Positions 22,500 through 32,798 of a stretch of DNA of 64,000 nucleotides are shown in pieces. Origin of the DNA: Anthoceros angustus (taxonomy: Eukaryota; Streptophyta; Anthocerotopsida; Anthocerotales; Anthocerotaceae); contig MU008233.1 in NCBI GenBank assembly GCA_010909165.1, forward strand, positions 20,383-84,382, written 5' to 3'. Position numbers and translations under genes: made by a program. Position 1 is the first letter of the stretch, and each line of letters opens with the position of its first letter. The notes beneath the pieces were generated by a model, which did not search any database, was not told where the DNA came from, and saw nothing but the letters and a program-made list of their open reading frames with translations.

Positions 22500-24770
22500 T
22501 CCTTCCCTCTCTTCAAGATAACTACTTTCAGCACCTTGGTGCAACACCTCTAACATCTTTGCCTGTGCTTCCAAGTAGTCATCTCCACAATTTTTCCTCT
22601 TTAAAGAATCTCCAAAGCCATTGTCCAATTTGAGTAAATGGCCTTGAAATGTGGACCTACCATTGGCACATTTTCGTGCCTACAACTTTAACTTGGAGAA
22701 GCAACATAGAAGCTGCTGCATGAGTATCTTTGGAGCAAGGAAGCATCAGCATGCACCATTCCCACTTCTTTCCATATATTTTCCAAGCTCTGGTATGAAG
22801 CAACGGCCTTCACTTGTGGCTTTACGTTGCCAAATGGCAGTGCTGTTGGCAATGATTCGATGTCTTCTGAGTTGTGAAAATACGCCTCCTCGTGCACGCT
22901 TTGTTCACAAGGCATATGTCTGGTCCAACGAATGCGGAGAGACATGGACATGTCCTCTTCTAGCCATAAACTAGCTCGGTGTGGATACTAGTTCCCCTTT
23001 GAGGTGTAATATCTTAGCTTGGTGCTTGCAAAAGAAACCACGAGTGCCTCTGGGACAATTACAAGTCCAATGCACTTACAATGAAGATGGTATAGATCAA
23101 CTTCGATGCAACTCCTCACAAAAGCTGGTCCATCAATTGTGGTTGGTAATGTGACATGAGTCGGAATGGATTGGGAACCCAAGATTGCATTGTCCACGAT
23201 TGCTGCTTCCCTTGCATTGTGAATCCATGCTCCTTTGTGAAATGCTTATACTAGTAGATTTTGCTTCTTGTTTCCACGAGTGTGGAGCAACCAATCCAAC
23301 CATCTTCCTCGCCTAACAAAATCATGGCTGTGACTTCAAAACCCATGCCAGCTTCGATAGCGAGTTACAATCTTGGCTGCGTGCCTCATAGTTCGATACC
23401 CTTTAACCATAAGGAAGCACTGCATGCCATTGTTTCTTGAAATACTCAATGAAACTCGGGCCTCTCCAAAATCTACATACACTTGTTGCAGCATTTTGTG
23501 GGCCTCATCTTCAATTTGCCACCGGATAGGTACATAATGTGACCAAGGCGTTGGAAGATTGCAACCCACTTCGATTCGGACCTTCAACAACAAATGTCGT
23601 GTGACACTTTCGACATGCCACAAGCATAACAACAATTGGGCTATCGCCGCCATACATTGTGAATGGCTGCAATTTCTGCAACTGCATCGTCTACCAGAAA
23701 GGTACTTGGTTGCCATTCCTGGCAGTATCTACCAATATGGTCCTTGAAAGCTTGCAACCAAGACTGAATATCTACTGTTGTCCCGCTATCTGTAACAATC
23801 CAGACAACAGGCACTCCGTTATAGTAACTATCAAACACCAAAAGTGTGTACAGGTGAAACTTGTATTTGTTGGTCTCGAACGTGGCGTCCATGGATATGA
23901 CATTCCCATTCCCAAATGCAAAATCATGGGAATGGAAATCGGTTTGCAAGCCAATCACTAAGGGGAGGAAACAAAATGATACCAGACAAGGTCCTTGTGA
24001 GCCTCTATCCACAAACCAACACTAATCTCATCGTTGAGGTGATATTGATAGAACCCCGCAAACAATTGAGAGGCAATTTTGTTAATGTCGTGTGGCTGTA
24101 AAAAATCATCGCGACAAGGTTCATAATCACTAGCTTGTGCTTTCAATTCTACTTGCTCCACATGCTAGGTATATCTCTCTTTGTTACACCAAATAATGAC
24201 GCCTCGCACGGATGTCCTCACTTAAAGGGCAGCAAACCTTGAGCGGTCTGCGGTATCTCCGTGGTGGCAGTTGTCCATTGGTCTACATGTTCAAATGAAT
24301 CATAAAACACAAGCGATTGTGGCGGATAACAAGGCTTCACATCAAAGTGGTCATGGCAACCATGTTTGATACTCTGACCTCTCAAGATCTTGGCTTTCCG
24401 TTTTCCTACTGCTTGAAGCTTTGTTTTCTTTGCATTATCATCACGAAGATCCTTTCCCAAATGCACACCAAGATTTTTGTGGCACAAATAAGCCCAAACA
24501 TTAGTTTTACTTGTTGGAGGCTTGCTTCTTATCCATCTCCTTCCAAAAGTATGTGGGGAACTGCGCATTCTTGCCTTCTCCTAACACCAAGTCCGACACC
24601 CTGTTCCATGGAATAATGGCAAATCTAGAGATAGCGGGCACACAATCCTTAGAAGCAACCTCATATCGTCTTGCTATAACAGTGGGTGAAAACTTCAGAT
24701 GTTGCGTGTTGAACAAGCCACCTGGTGGCGCTTGCACCTCCCAACCGTAGGGAAGTTCTTCAATCTAATC
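22500..24770 (-). pseudogene. MULE-type transposase, copy 1 (most complete), frame-broken
   Basis: Read leftward, an N-terminal region (24740-24220; WAYLCHKNLGVHLGKDLRDD, basic KRKAK) precedes the catalytic core at 24012-23641. That core includes LVIGLQTDF, ISMDATFETNKYKFHLYTLL (first Asp), VVWIVTDSGTT and FLVDDAVAEIAAI (second Asp). The pattern matches the MULE transposase domain found in MuDR/FAR1-type proteins. Downstream segments (VDFGEARVSL, DNAILGSQSIPTHVTLPTTI, HLHCKCIG) are readable in changing frames; the C-x-C could belong to a SWIM-like zinc finger. At least five indels interrupt it. The third catalytic acid was not assigned. Confidence 0.7.
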
Positions 24771-24939
24771 TTAGTTGCCGTTGCAAGTCACAATTCAGTG
24801 TTCAGAATACGGGCTGCACGAAGGTATTGCTTAATCGAGTTTAGTGTGAAGTGAACCCGCAAAAAATGATACTTACTTTCCATTTCAAATGGAAACATGT
24901 TTTAGGGTTTGTTTCGCCCCTGCAATTTATGGGTTCTGT

Positions 24940-25015
24940 ATGACATGCATGCCATGAGCAAGCACACATGGTCATAGCATGAGCTCATGCTCATGACATG
25001 AGGCATGACATGAGC
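24940..25015. repeat. catgagc/gacatgag short-word repeats
   Basis: The words gacatga, catgagc and gagctcatgctcatg recur, including an imperfect palindrome at the centre. It lies just inside the right TIR of the MULE. Confidence 0.5.
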
Positions 25016-25074
25016 CGCTTGACGCCGAAGACCGGCAGGCTGTGCCAGTGGCAATGGAGACGAGAGAGACTGAG

Positions 25075-25116
25075 TGGTGGGCCCCACTAGATCAAGGCAA
25101 CCTCGCATTAAACCCC
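25075..25116 (-). repeat. Right terminal inverted repeat of the MULE
   Basis: Reverse complement of 20320-20359 with few mismatches. The flanking 25137-25182 string, shared in direct orientation with 20205-20250, lies just outside. Confidence 0.7.
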
Positions 25117-25295
25117 TAATGAACTATAGTGACCGGGCGTGGATAGCCAGACTCAAATTCTAGTGTGTATTCTATCAATAAAAAGCAACACCTCCGGGGA
25201 GGTGGCTGCCATCAGCAGGCGGGTGGCCGGGCCAATGGAATGCGGTCACCGCGCGAGTCGTGTACTGTGTCGCAAAGTTCAGACCGTTGAGAATC

Positions 25296-25364
25296 GTGCA
25301 AATCTCTTTATGGTTTGAGTGCAAATCTCTTTATGGTTTGAGTGCAAGTCTCTTTATGAAGTGA
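25296..25364. repeat. 23-bp tandem repeat, three copies
   Basis: The unit gtgcaaatctctttatggtt plus tga occurs at 25296, 25319 and, with changes, 25342. A looser duplication nearby (gagagcc-ggagtctct, near 25581 and 25680) lies in otherwise featureless sequence from 25140 to 25910. Confidence 0.8.
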
Positions 25365-25918
25365 ATTGGCGAGGTCCAAGACCGATCGGAAATGAGCAAT
25401 TGTAGCTTCCTTACTGGCTACGTAGAGAGGGGCGTTACTTAAACAATATTTTTTTGCGTTTCCAGATTCCCTAAGAATTTTGTAGGAGTTTATAATGAAG
25501 TAGAGCCGCGGCCGGGCCGGGTGGCATAGAGACCACATGGCATGGAGGTGTTGGAGCCTACTCTGCATGAAGAAGAGGCGGGAGAGCCTGGAGTCTCTCC
25601 AAAGGGAAGAGATGCGTGTCATCTGCCGCCGGGGTAAGTAGTTAGGCCGGGTAAAGCAGGGTAACCGCTGGTGCTGGTGAGGAGAGCCTTGAGTCTCTTA
25701 GAGGGGAGAGATGCGTCTGAGACGACTCTCCAAATGGCTTTAGAGAATGACCGCTGGAGAAGGCCATGGCAGCGCCCTCGTGCGTGAATGGGGGTTGCTT
25801 GTGGGGGCTAGCCGTAAAATCGTGTGTGCGGGGCCCCACTGACTGCGAGAGGGGCATGACCATGTAGTGCATACCCTCTCAATCTATGAATATGTATATA
25901 CCTCCAGACACAAGAACC

Positions 25919-26146
25919 CGTCACGGACCCAACAAGGCAACCCGGTGACGCCAAACCCAACAAGGACCCAACAAGGGCTGGCAACCTGTGTGACGCCAAA
26001 CCCAACAAGGGACCCAACAAGGGCCAGGGCAACCCGGGTGACGCCAAACCCAACAAGGGACCCAACAAGGGCAACCCGGGTGACGCCAAACCCAACAACG
26101 GACCCAACAAGGGCAACCCGGGTGACGCCAAACCCAACAAGGGTTA
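25919..26146. repeat. 42-bp minisatellite, about five units
   Basis: Units contain gacccaacaagggcaaccc followed by gggtgacgccaaacccaac. The 42-bp period keeps frame, so both strands are open across the array (Pro-Asn-Pro-Thr-like on plus, Gly-Trp-rich on minus). There is no sign that either is a real protein. Confidence 0.85.
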
Positions 26147-26373
26147 CCGCGTCCAGACATAGGGTGTAAAAGTGTAAAACATGTGATGTAAAAGTGTAAA
26201 ACATGTGTTTAACAGTCCGACACACAAAATGCGAACTAGACGGATTGAGACTGAAACTTCTTTGATGTAGGGGGCTGATCCGACCACCGAACCAAAGCAT
26301 TTGCGATGTCTTCAGTAAGATAAGCCTAATAATATACAAACCAAAAGACAAAAATGCCCCGCTCGCAGGACCC

Positions 26374-26519
26374 CGGTGGCCGATGAATTGCTGGACCGTA
26401 TAGACGATCTCTACGTCATGGATGTTAATGGCAATGTGAGAGACATGACCATGAAGTACACCACCCCCGCACTTGGCCACCTGATTTCTACGGCTAAGCG
26501 CTTGTGGGGGTTGGACTAA
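26374..26519 (+). other. Possible terminal exon of an unknown gene
   Basis: After a 3' splice-like cgcag at about 26366, a frame runs VADELLDRIDDLYVMDVNG, NVRDMTMKYTTPALGHLIS, TAKRLWGLD and stops at 26519. Its composition looks like real protein and differs from nearby repeats. No upstream exon was found. It may be a captured gene fragment. Family not recognised. Confidence 0.3.
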
Positions 26520-27000
26520 GGCTTACTTTGCAAGTGCATGGAGGCATGGAGGCATGGAGCGGGGTTGTAGACTAGATCGGGCTTGCGGGGGCACGGGCCA
26601 AGCTGATGTTCCAAGTCATACGCACACGCACACGCACACGCTGGACTTGGATGCTTACTTTTGGTGACCCTGGGGAAACATGGACTTGGAGCGAGTATTT
26701 TTTGCTCCGGAAATGTAGGTGAGCATGGCAGAGGGCTCGTTCGTGTACGGGATGCTGTCATGTTTAGGTACCTGCTCATGTTTGCTCAAGCATCATCTCT
26801 CCTTCTCCCAAACCCGGTCCTCTTCGCCATGACACCCTCCCGTGCTTCAGAAATTCGTGGAGGCCGGAGGCCAGAGGGAACATCCTCCACCCCAAACACA
26901 GTAATTTGTCATGCTGAGAGCAAGGCCATCCCAACATGCAGAAAAGGGGTTGGGCCTTCCGGGGTTTAACATGCATTGCTTATGGCGGGCTTGCACGCTA
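26520..27000. other. Unassigned interval before the Ty3 element
   Basis: No conserved coding signal was found. A (cacacg)n-like run at about 26620-26640 and ggcatggag repeats near 26540 are the only structure seen. Confidence 0.4.
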
Positions 27001-27148
27001 TGTGGTGTGTGGAACAATGTCATCCACAGCGCCACAGGGAAAGAGGGACGTGGGCACCATTCAGGGTCCCCGCGAACCGAAGATCGAAAACTCCTCCATC
27101 CAGTCCCCGCTGGCTGCCGCCTCCCATCATTTTGAAGGGAATGACAAA
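27001..27148 (+). repeat. Flanking direct repeat X, left copy
   Basis: From tgtggtgtgtggaacaatg to tttgaagggaatgac this matches 32493-32634 on the far side of the LTR retrotransposon in the same orientation. It abuts the left LTR almost directly. At about 145 bp it is far longer than a retrotransposon target-site duplication. Confidence 0.85.
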
Positions 27149-27150
27149 AG

Positions 27151-27672
27151 TAACACCCTCAACGGGTGGGAATACCACGCAGCTTAGAAGTAAAATCAAA
27201 GTAATAAATCAACACTGACACGACTAGGCCTCCAAGTAGCCGCCCTCCTCTTCTAGGAGGACTCAGACAAGACTCTCTTGCCGCTCTTATTCTTAGATCA
27301 CGAGTCAACAAGAACATACAGATGGGAGGGCTAGAGAGAACTCCCCATCTTTGCCTAAGCTAGGAGCTTAGCTCTCTCACTTGACCTCCTCCCAAAGCTC
27401 CTTCACAAGACTCTTCCGTGCTTAGCAAGCAACAAGTGCTCTCAAGGCGCAACCCAAGCAACAAGTGCTCTCAAGGTTGAACAATGCCTTTAGCCCAGGC
27501 AGGTCTCCTTTATACTCAAGCCCTAGCTACAATCTTAGTAACTACTTACTTAAGCTTTAAGCTATTATTTACTACCATACACTTCCTAGGGCTGCATGCT
27601 TAACATGCTCTTAGTCGCTCTTCTAAACATGCCTGCATGGAGCTTTCTTACCAAAGCACTCAAATTTTGTTA
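27151..27672 (-). repeat. 3' LTR of the Ty3/gypsy element
   Basis: 522 bp, near identical to 31963-32488. Ends are taaca...tgtta rather than the usual tg...ca, fixed by the adjoining polypurine tract. On the minus strand it has a TATAAA at about 27514-27509. An internal caacaagtgctctcaagg unit occurs twice. Confidence 0.85.
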
Positions 27673-27690
27673 CTTCCTCCCCACTAGGAA
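27673..27690 (-). other. Polypurine tract
   Basis: The minus strand reads tagtggggaggaag immediately before the 3' LTR, the expected place for plus-strand DNA priming. Confidence 0.7.
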
Positions 27691-27769
27691 GAATCACTCG
27701 GTGATAACCAGTAACGAGCAATCATCCAGAGCCTTTGGATATCCTCTAATGTTACCCAACCGGTATTGA

Positions 27770-28060
27770 GATCCCATAACTTTACCATGTATTGTGGTAG
27801 AGTTCCACGCCTCGTAGCCACGCTACTGCAAGGAATTCTTCAATCTCCATTGATCTCGCACGAGGATCTATTTCTTCTGTCCATGTCCTCTTTCTCCTTG
27901 CACAAATGGCTTCAACATTGATACATGAAACACATTGTGTGCAAAAATCCAACAAAAGTCCAACTTATAAGCGACTTCTCCAATGCGCTCAGGACAACAT
28001 AAGGACCTCCATACTTTGGCCTCAACTTTAGAGACAAACCTTGGGGCGTGTGAAATGCTT
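27770..28060 (-). pseudogene. Ty3 integrase C-terminal GPY-like region and chromodomain-like tail
   Basis: Peptide pieces read LSLKLRPKYGGPYVVLS (the GPY/F-type module), then RRGTLPQYMVKL and a Trp/Glu-containing stretch (TLEDIQRL) resembling a chromodomain. Frames shift between pieces. Chromodomain assignment is an inference. Confidence 0.5.
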
Positions 28061-28298
28061 CAATTTCACCCAAACCTTATCCCCAACATTGAAGACAGCT
28101 TTCTCCTGTGCTTATCGGCATATCTCTTAGGCGTTTGAGCCTTGGCTAATATCTTTTGGCAATCTCATGCCTAGCCTTCAAGCTCAACAAATTGGCGTGG
28201 ATCTCGTGGTAGTATCGAAAACTTCAGATTTAGCATGGATACTACATCCGTGAGTTCCACTCATCTCAAAGGGACTATATCCCAAGGAGCTATGCGTG

Positions 28299-28800
28299 TT
28301 ATTGTAACAAAACTCCATCATCAAGATGATCAAATCTCTCGATCAATCGCACATAGTGCCTCAAGTATTCTTCTTGGATTCGGTTGACTCGCTCTGTTAG
28401 CCCATCGATTCTGGATGGTATGCGACTCATGCATAAGCGCACATTCAAACTTCTCATCAAGTGCTGAAAATTCTCCGTGAATCTTGGATCTCTATCACTC
28501 ACAATCGCGGGCAAGCCATGATACTTGTACACATACTTCTTGAACAAGTTGGCCTCGGCTCACCGCTTCTTGGTGGGGATGAAGTGCGCTTGTGGTGAAC
28601 CTATCCACCATCACATGATAGTGTATAACCATTCTTTGAGGCAAAGGCATGATGAAGTCCATAGAAATACTTTTCCATGGCCCTCTTGGAATAGGTGAAC
28701 AAACCTCTTGGTTTAGCCTTTGTTCTACCTTATCCTGGCGACAAACAGCATGCCTTGACATAGTCTAATGTATCTTGATACATTCCTCGCCAAGAAACGA
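28299..28800 (-). pseudogene. Ty3 integrase core
   Basis: CRQDK (end of the zinc-binding region), PWKSISMDFIMPLP (first catalytic Asp), a degraded VDRFTTSALHP, and the second open stretch with HGLPAIVSDRDPRFT (second Asp) and RIDGLTERVNR (the Q-T-E region with Glu). At least two indels separate the pieces. Confidence 0.85.
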
Positions 28801-29164
28801 CTTCTTCAACTTCTCATAAGTTGAATCACCTCCACGTGACCAGACTTGGCACATCATGACATTCAAGTAACTTCTTCTTCAAGCCCTGAGTTAGGAATCA
28901 CAACTCTCTGTTGTATATCAACAAACCATCTACGAGTTTGAACTTGCTTCCTTTCTCGCCACCCCATTCATCCATCGCACTCGGATCAGATAAGCTTCCT
29001 TAATCTCTTTGTGAGTATCCACAGCTCAATCACACTTGCCATTGCCTTTCCTTGACTCTTTGCGACTCAACGATCCGCAACCTTATTCTCCTTTCCGGGT
29101 TTGTATTTGAGTCACATCATACATAGCTAGGAATCACGCCATCTAGCTTGCCTCGCATTCAACT

Positions 29165-29413
29165 TCAATGGTTGGAGAAGTATGTTGTCGATATTATCGA
29201 TCTGACAAAAGACCTACCCAAGAGATAGTGCCTCCAAGCCTTTTGCGGTGGATGAGTCATTTCCTTCTCATAGGTGGGATACTTCATCTCATAAGGATGC
29301 AACTTCCTTGACTCAAAAGCTAACGGCTTTTGGTCCATCAAAACTCCACCTATAGCCATGTCCGAGGCATCACAATACACTTCTACATCTTTCTTGGGGT
29401 CATACATTCCCAA
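29165..29413 (-). pseudogene. Ty3 RNase H
   Basis: The segment has VEVYCDASDMAIGGVLMDQ, LAFESRKLHPYEMKYPTYEK and WRHYLLGRSF, the standard RNase H of Ty3 elements with the catalytic D in CDAS and the E in YEKE. Confidence 0.85.
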
Positions 29414-29439
29414 CAGGAGTAGTACTCAACTTCTCTTTC

Positions 29440-30335
29440 AAGTATTCAAAGAGCTTGACAATCAGATCCCACTTCCAAGCTTTTGATGTCTTCAAGAGGT
29501 CGTTATGGGGCTGCTATCTTAGCAAACATATGTACAAACCTCCTACACGAAGCCAAACCCATAAAGCTCGTACCTCATGAATGTTGAGGGCCAATCTTGA
29601 ATGGCTTTAACTTTATCGGATCCATCCCGATGCCCTCGGCAGAGACAATAAAACCTAAGAATGGAATCTACTGTCTTGGCAAATCACACTTCTTGATTGC
29701 CAAGAACAAAGAATTCTCTCTTAGCTTTTGTAACACTTCTCTTAAGTGTTGACATGTTCCTCAAGGTATGGCTAAAGATCAAAATGTCATCCGGATAGAT
29801 TACAACACACTTGTCCACGGATCTATGAATATAGTATTCATAAGTGTCGAAATGGCAGTGCATTAGTAAGTCCAAATGGCATGACCAGAATTCAAAAGCC
29901 CCATACACGGTCCTACAAGCTTTTGTACTCATGCCCTCGCAATCCGATCGATAGTACCGCCATCGGATCCACGGTGAAATACTTGGCACCCTTCAACTGT
30001 CGAACATATCATCCATTCTAGGCAAAGGATATGCATTCTTGATTGTAATCGAGACGTAATCCGGACACAATCGAGTCCTCCATTCTTTTGCGTGAACAAT
30101 ACGCACCAAAAGGAGACTTAGAAACTCGACATATCCCTTTGCCAGTTGGATAGTTGTCGCTTGAGTTCTTGCAACTCATCCGTGACAATCTATACGGTGC
30201 TCTTGAAGGAGGCGTACTCCACGGCTTCAATTCAATCTCATGATCTACTACTGCGAGACGGCAATGGTGGCAACTCATCGGCATCAAATCCTTGAACTCA
30301 TCCAAGATAGCTTGTACTTTTGGGATGTCTTTCAC
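29440..30335 (-). pseudogene. Ty3 reverse transcriptase
   Basis: Pieces include KDIPKVQAILDEFKDLMP, IELKPWSTPPSRAPYRLS, the catalytic VVIYPDDILIFS (about 29800) and YHFLGNQEV-like sequence. The first-Asp region is broken. Several indels interrupt this segment. Confidence 0.85.
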
Positions 30336-30727
30336 CTCTGGAATCTTCTTCTAGACCATCCTCTAGTCCTTGGAGTACAACTAAGTATAGCTCCTTCTTT
30401 TCCGAGATCCTTCTTAAGCTCTCTTTTGAAATCAATGTCTTGATGGAGTCTCAAGCTCGCTAACACTAGCACAACTCACCTTGTGCTTCTTGGATATCTC
30501 AATAGTGCGAGACTTAACATCCATATACACTTCATTGGATCTCATCCACGGGCCTAAGATGATATCATGGTCATCCATCTCGAGTGAAACTCATTTCCTT
30601 GCCATGCTTGACTTGCAGCTTTACTCCATGCAATTCACCCGAATTGCGAGTCCCTTTAGCTTGCTTGATTCCATATGGCGTGGAAGTTTCATCCATTCAA
30701 GACCAAGCTCTCTTGCCTTACTAGGAG

Positions 30728-30990
30728 TTATAAAATTGTGGGTGCAGAATCCAACAACAACTCTACATCTAAGCCATTCATCTTCCCACATATATACATG
30801 AGGTCTCCACCTTTCCTCATTATAGTGTCATCCTTGACACTAGATGACTCACCACATGTCTTCACAACATGTGGCCTGCCACCGGGCTCCTCGGGAAGTT
30901 CTTGAATCCGGCTCTTGGAGCAGTGGATTGGCAGCAACCAAATTCAAGTTGGGAGCTCCAACATGTGGACAATTCCTAGCAAAGTGTCCT
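30728..30990 (-). pseudogene. Ty3 aspartic protease
   Basis: MNGLDVELLLDSAPTIL carries the Asp-Ser active-site turn (DSG-T degenerate to DSAPT). A short linker separates it from the zinc knuckle. Confidence 0.6.
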
Positions 30991-31570
30991 GTTCTCCAAT
31001 CGCACACACCGAGCTAGAATCGTGCCGTTCCACGACCCTATCTCCTCTAGCTCGGCCTCGCCGAGTCTCATTGGTTCCACTATTCACGGTGGTAGCTCGT
31101 CCTCGCCTCTAGATCTACCACGAGACCTAGGATATCTTCCTCTTGATACCGGTGCCTCTTGAATAAACATATCCGGTATAGCATCTGCCGCCATGGCCTC
31201 TTGCGTGTTTGAGGATTAGTCAAAGCTATCCTATTTTGAGCCCATCTCTTAAGGCCAGTGATAAACTTGTGGAGTTTGTCCTTTATGCATCTCTGGACAT
31301 TGCAAGACAATAGAGCTAAACTCACTCACATACTCCCGCAAAGTTCCAATATGCTCGACATTGTCGAGCATCCTTCGCGCCAAACTCGCTGCATTAGCGG
31401 GTTGGAAACGGAGTTGCAGTGCTTGCTTGCAGCCTGCCCATGTGAGGATTGTGGCTCTGCAATTGCCTTGCCTTACGTTCTCAACATAAGTCCTCCACCA
31501 AGTAAGAGCATAATCCTCTAAGATATTCGTGACGTGCTTGTACTCATCTTGCGGCACTCATGATTCGAGG
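30990..31570 (-). pseudogene. Ty3 gag with CCHC zinc knuckle
   Basis: The capsid-like part reads ALTWWRTYVENVRQGN, LTWAGCKQALQLRFQPAN and TLREYVSEFSSIVLQCPEM. Near 31010-30965 a broken C-x2-C-GE-x-F-AR-x-C pattern marks the nucleocapsid zinc knuckle. Confidence 0.75.
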
Positions 31571-31941
31571 TACGCCCAAAGAGAAAAACCAAGAACTGAT
31601 TTTCTACGTCACGCCGCCTTTATAAGTCTTTGGGGCTGTATGCTCACCTCAACTTCTTAGACTTTTGGCGGATCGCTCTCGTGCTCAGCTCCACTTCTTC
31701 CGGCTCTTCTTCAACGAGCCACTTTAATCTCCGATCCATGGCATCAAGTCTCCTCATGATCTTTTGAGCTGGTCCTCTATGGTGGTGCCGGTCCTCTGCT
31801 CAAGTTCCTTCCTCCGTTCTCACAACTCGGACTCGTGGCTCTTCCACGGGCTTTAAGCGGGCCTTATCTTCCGGCGATCCTTTCCACTCTACTTGGCTCG
31901 CAGGATCCGCCATCTCCACTAGCGTACTAGTCAAAGATGCT

Positions 31942-31960
31942 TCAACCTATGCTCGACACA
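31942..31960 (-). other. Primer-binding-site candidate
   Basis: Just inside the 5' LTR the minus strand reads ttgtgtcgagcatagg, a degenerate form of the initiator-Met tRNA complement (tggtatcagagc type). Confidence 0.45.
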
Positions 31961-31962
31961 AG

Positions 31963-32488
31963 TAACACCCTCAACGGGTGGGGAAAACCACGCAGTTAGA
32001 AGCAAACTAGTAATAAATCAACACGGACACAAGACTAGGCCTCCAAGTAGCCCGCCTCTTCTAGGAGGACTCTGACAAGACTCTTGCCACCGCTTTTATT
32101 CTTAGATCACGAGTCAACAAGAACATATGGAGGGCTAGAGAGAACTCCCCATCTTTGCCTAAGCTAGGAGCTTAGCTCTCTCTTCACTTGACCTCCTCCC
32201 AAAGCTCCTTCACAAGACTCCCTTGGTGCTTCGCCCAAGCAACAAGTGCTCTCAAGGCAACCCAAGCAACAAGTGCTCTCAAGGTTGAACCCGAATCATC
32301 TTTAGCCTGGCAGGTCTCCTTTATACTCAAGCCCTAGCTACAATCTTAGTAACTACTTACTTAAGCTTTAAGCTATTATTTACTACCACACTTCCTAGGG
32401 CTGCATGCTTAACATGCTCTTAGTAAGTCGCTTCTTCTAAACATGCCTCTGCATGGAGCTTTCTGCAAAGCACCTCAAGCCTTTGTTA
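31963..32488 (-). repeat. 5' LTR of the Ty3/gypsy element
   Basis: 526 bp, near identical to the 3' LTR, with the same taaca...tgtta ends and TATAAA on the minus strand. Most differences from the other LTR are short indels. Confidence 0.85.
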
Positions 32489-32492
32489 CTTC

Positions 32493-32634
32493 TGTGGTGT
32501 GTGGAACAATGTCATCCACAGCGCCACAGGGAAAGAGGGACGTGGGGCACCCTTGAGGTCCCGCCAACCGAAAGACTGGAAACTCCTCCATCCGCCTCCC
32601 GCGGTCGCCCCTCCCATCATTTTGAAGGGAATGA
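32493..32634 (+). repeat. Flanking direct repeat X, right copy
   Basis: The counterpart of 27001-27148, starting four bases after the right LTR end. The two copies differ by several substitutions and indels, so they are not a fresh duplication. Confidence 0.85.
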
Positions 32635-32798
32635 CACATTCAGAAGTTATGGTGTTGGCAGAAAAATTAAAAAAAACATACCTTCAAGAAAATAAAATAA
32701 ATATTTGAGCAGAAATTCGCAGGAAAACCCTCATCATTCTGGGGTTAAGCAGGCACTTCCACCCACCAATGAGCACTTGGCCTACTTCTTTATTTTTC

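Larger units (their letters stand above)
20300..25140 (-). mobile_element. Mutator-like (MULE) DNA transposon with TIRs
   Basis: The element is bounded by inverted repeats: gggtttaatgc-ttggttgccttgat-tggtggggcc at 20320-20359 and its reverse complement at 25075-25116, probably continuing outward through a tcacta motif. The transposase is on the minus strand. Its interior is duplicated in tandem. A target-site duplication was not identified. Confidence 0.65.
27151..32488 (-). mobile_element. Ty3/gypsy LTR retrotransposon, probable chromovirus-type
   Basis: The element has two LTRs (27151-27672, 31963-32488), a polypurine tract next to the left LTR, a primer binding site-like string next to the right LTR, and on the minus strand gag, zinc knuckle, protease, reverse transcriptase, RNase H, integrase and a chromodomain-like tail, in that order. 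This order (integrase after RNase H) defines Ty3/gypsy. Multiple indels interrupt the polyprotein. Confidence 0.9.
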
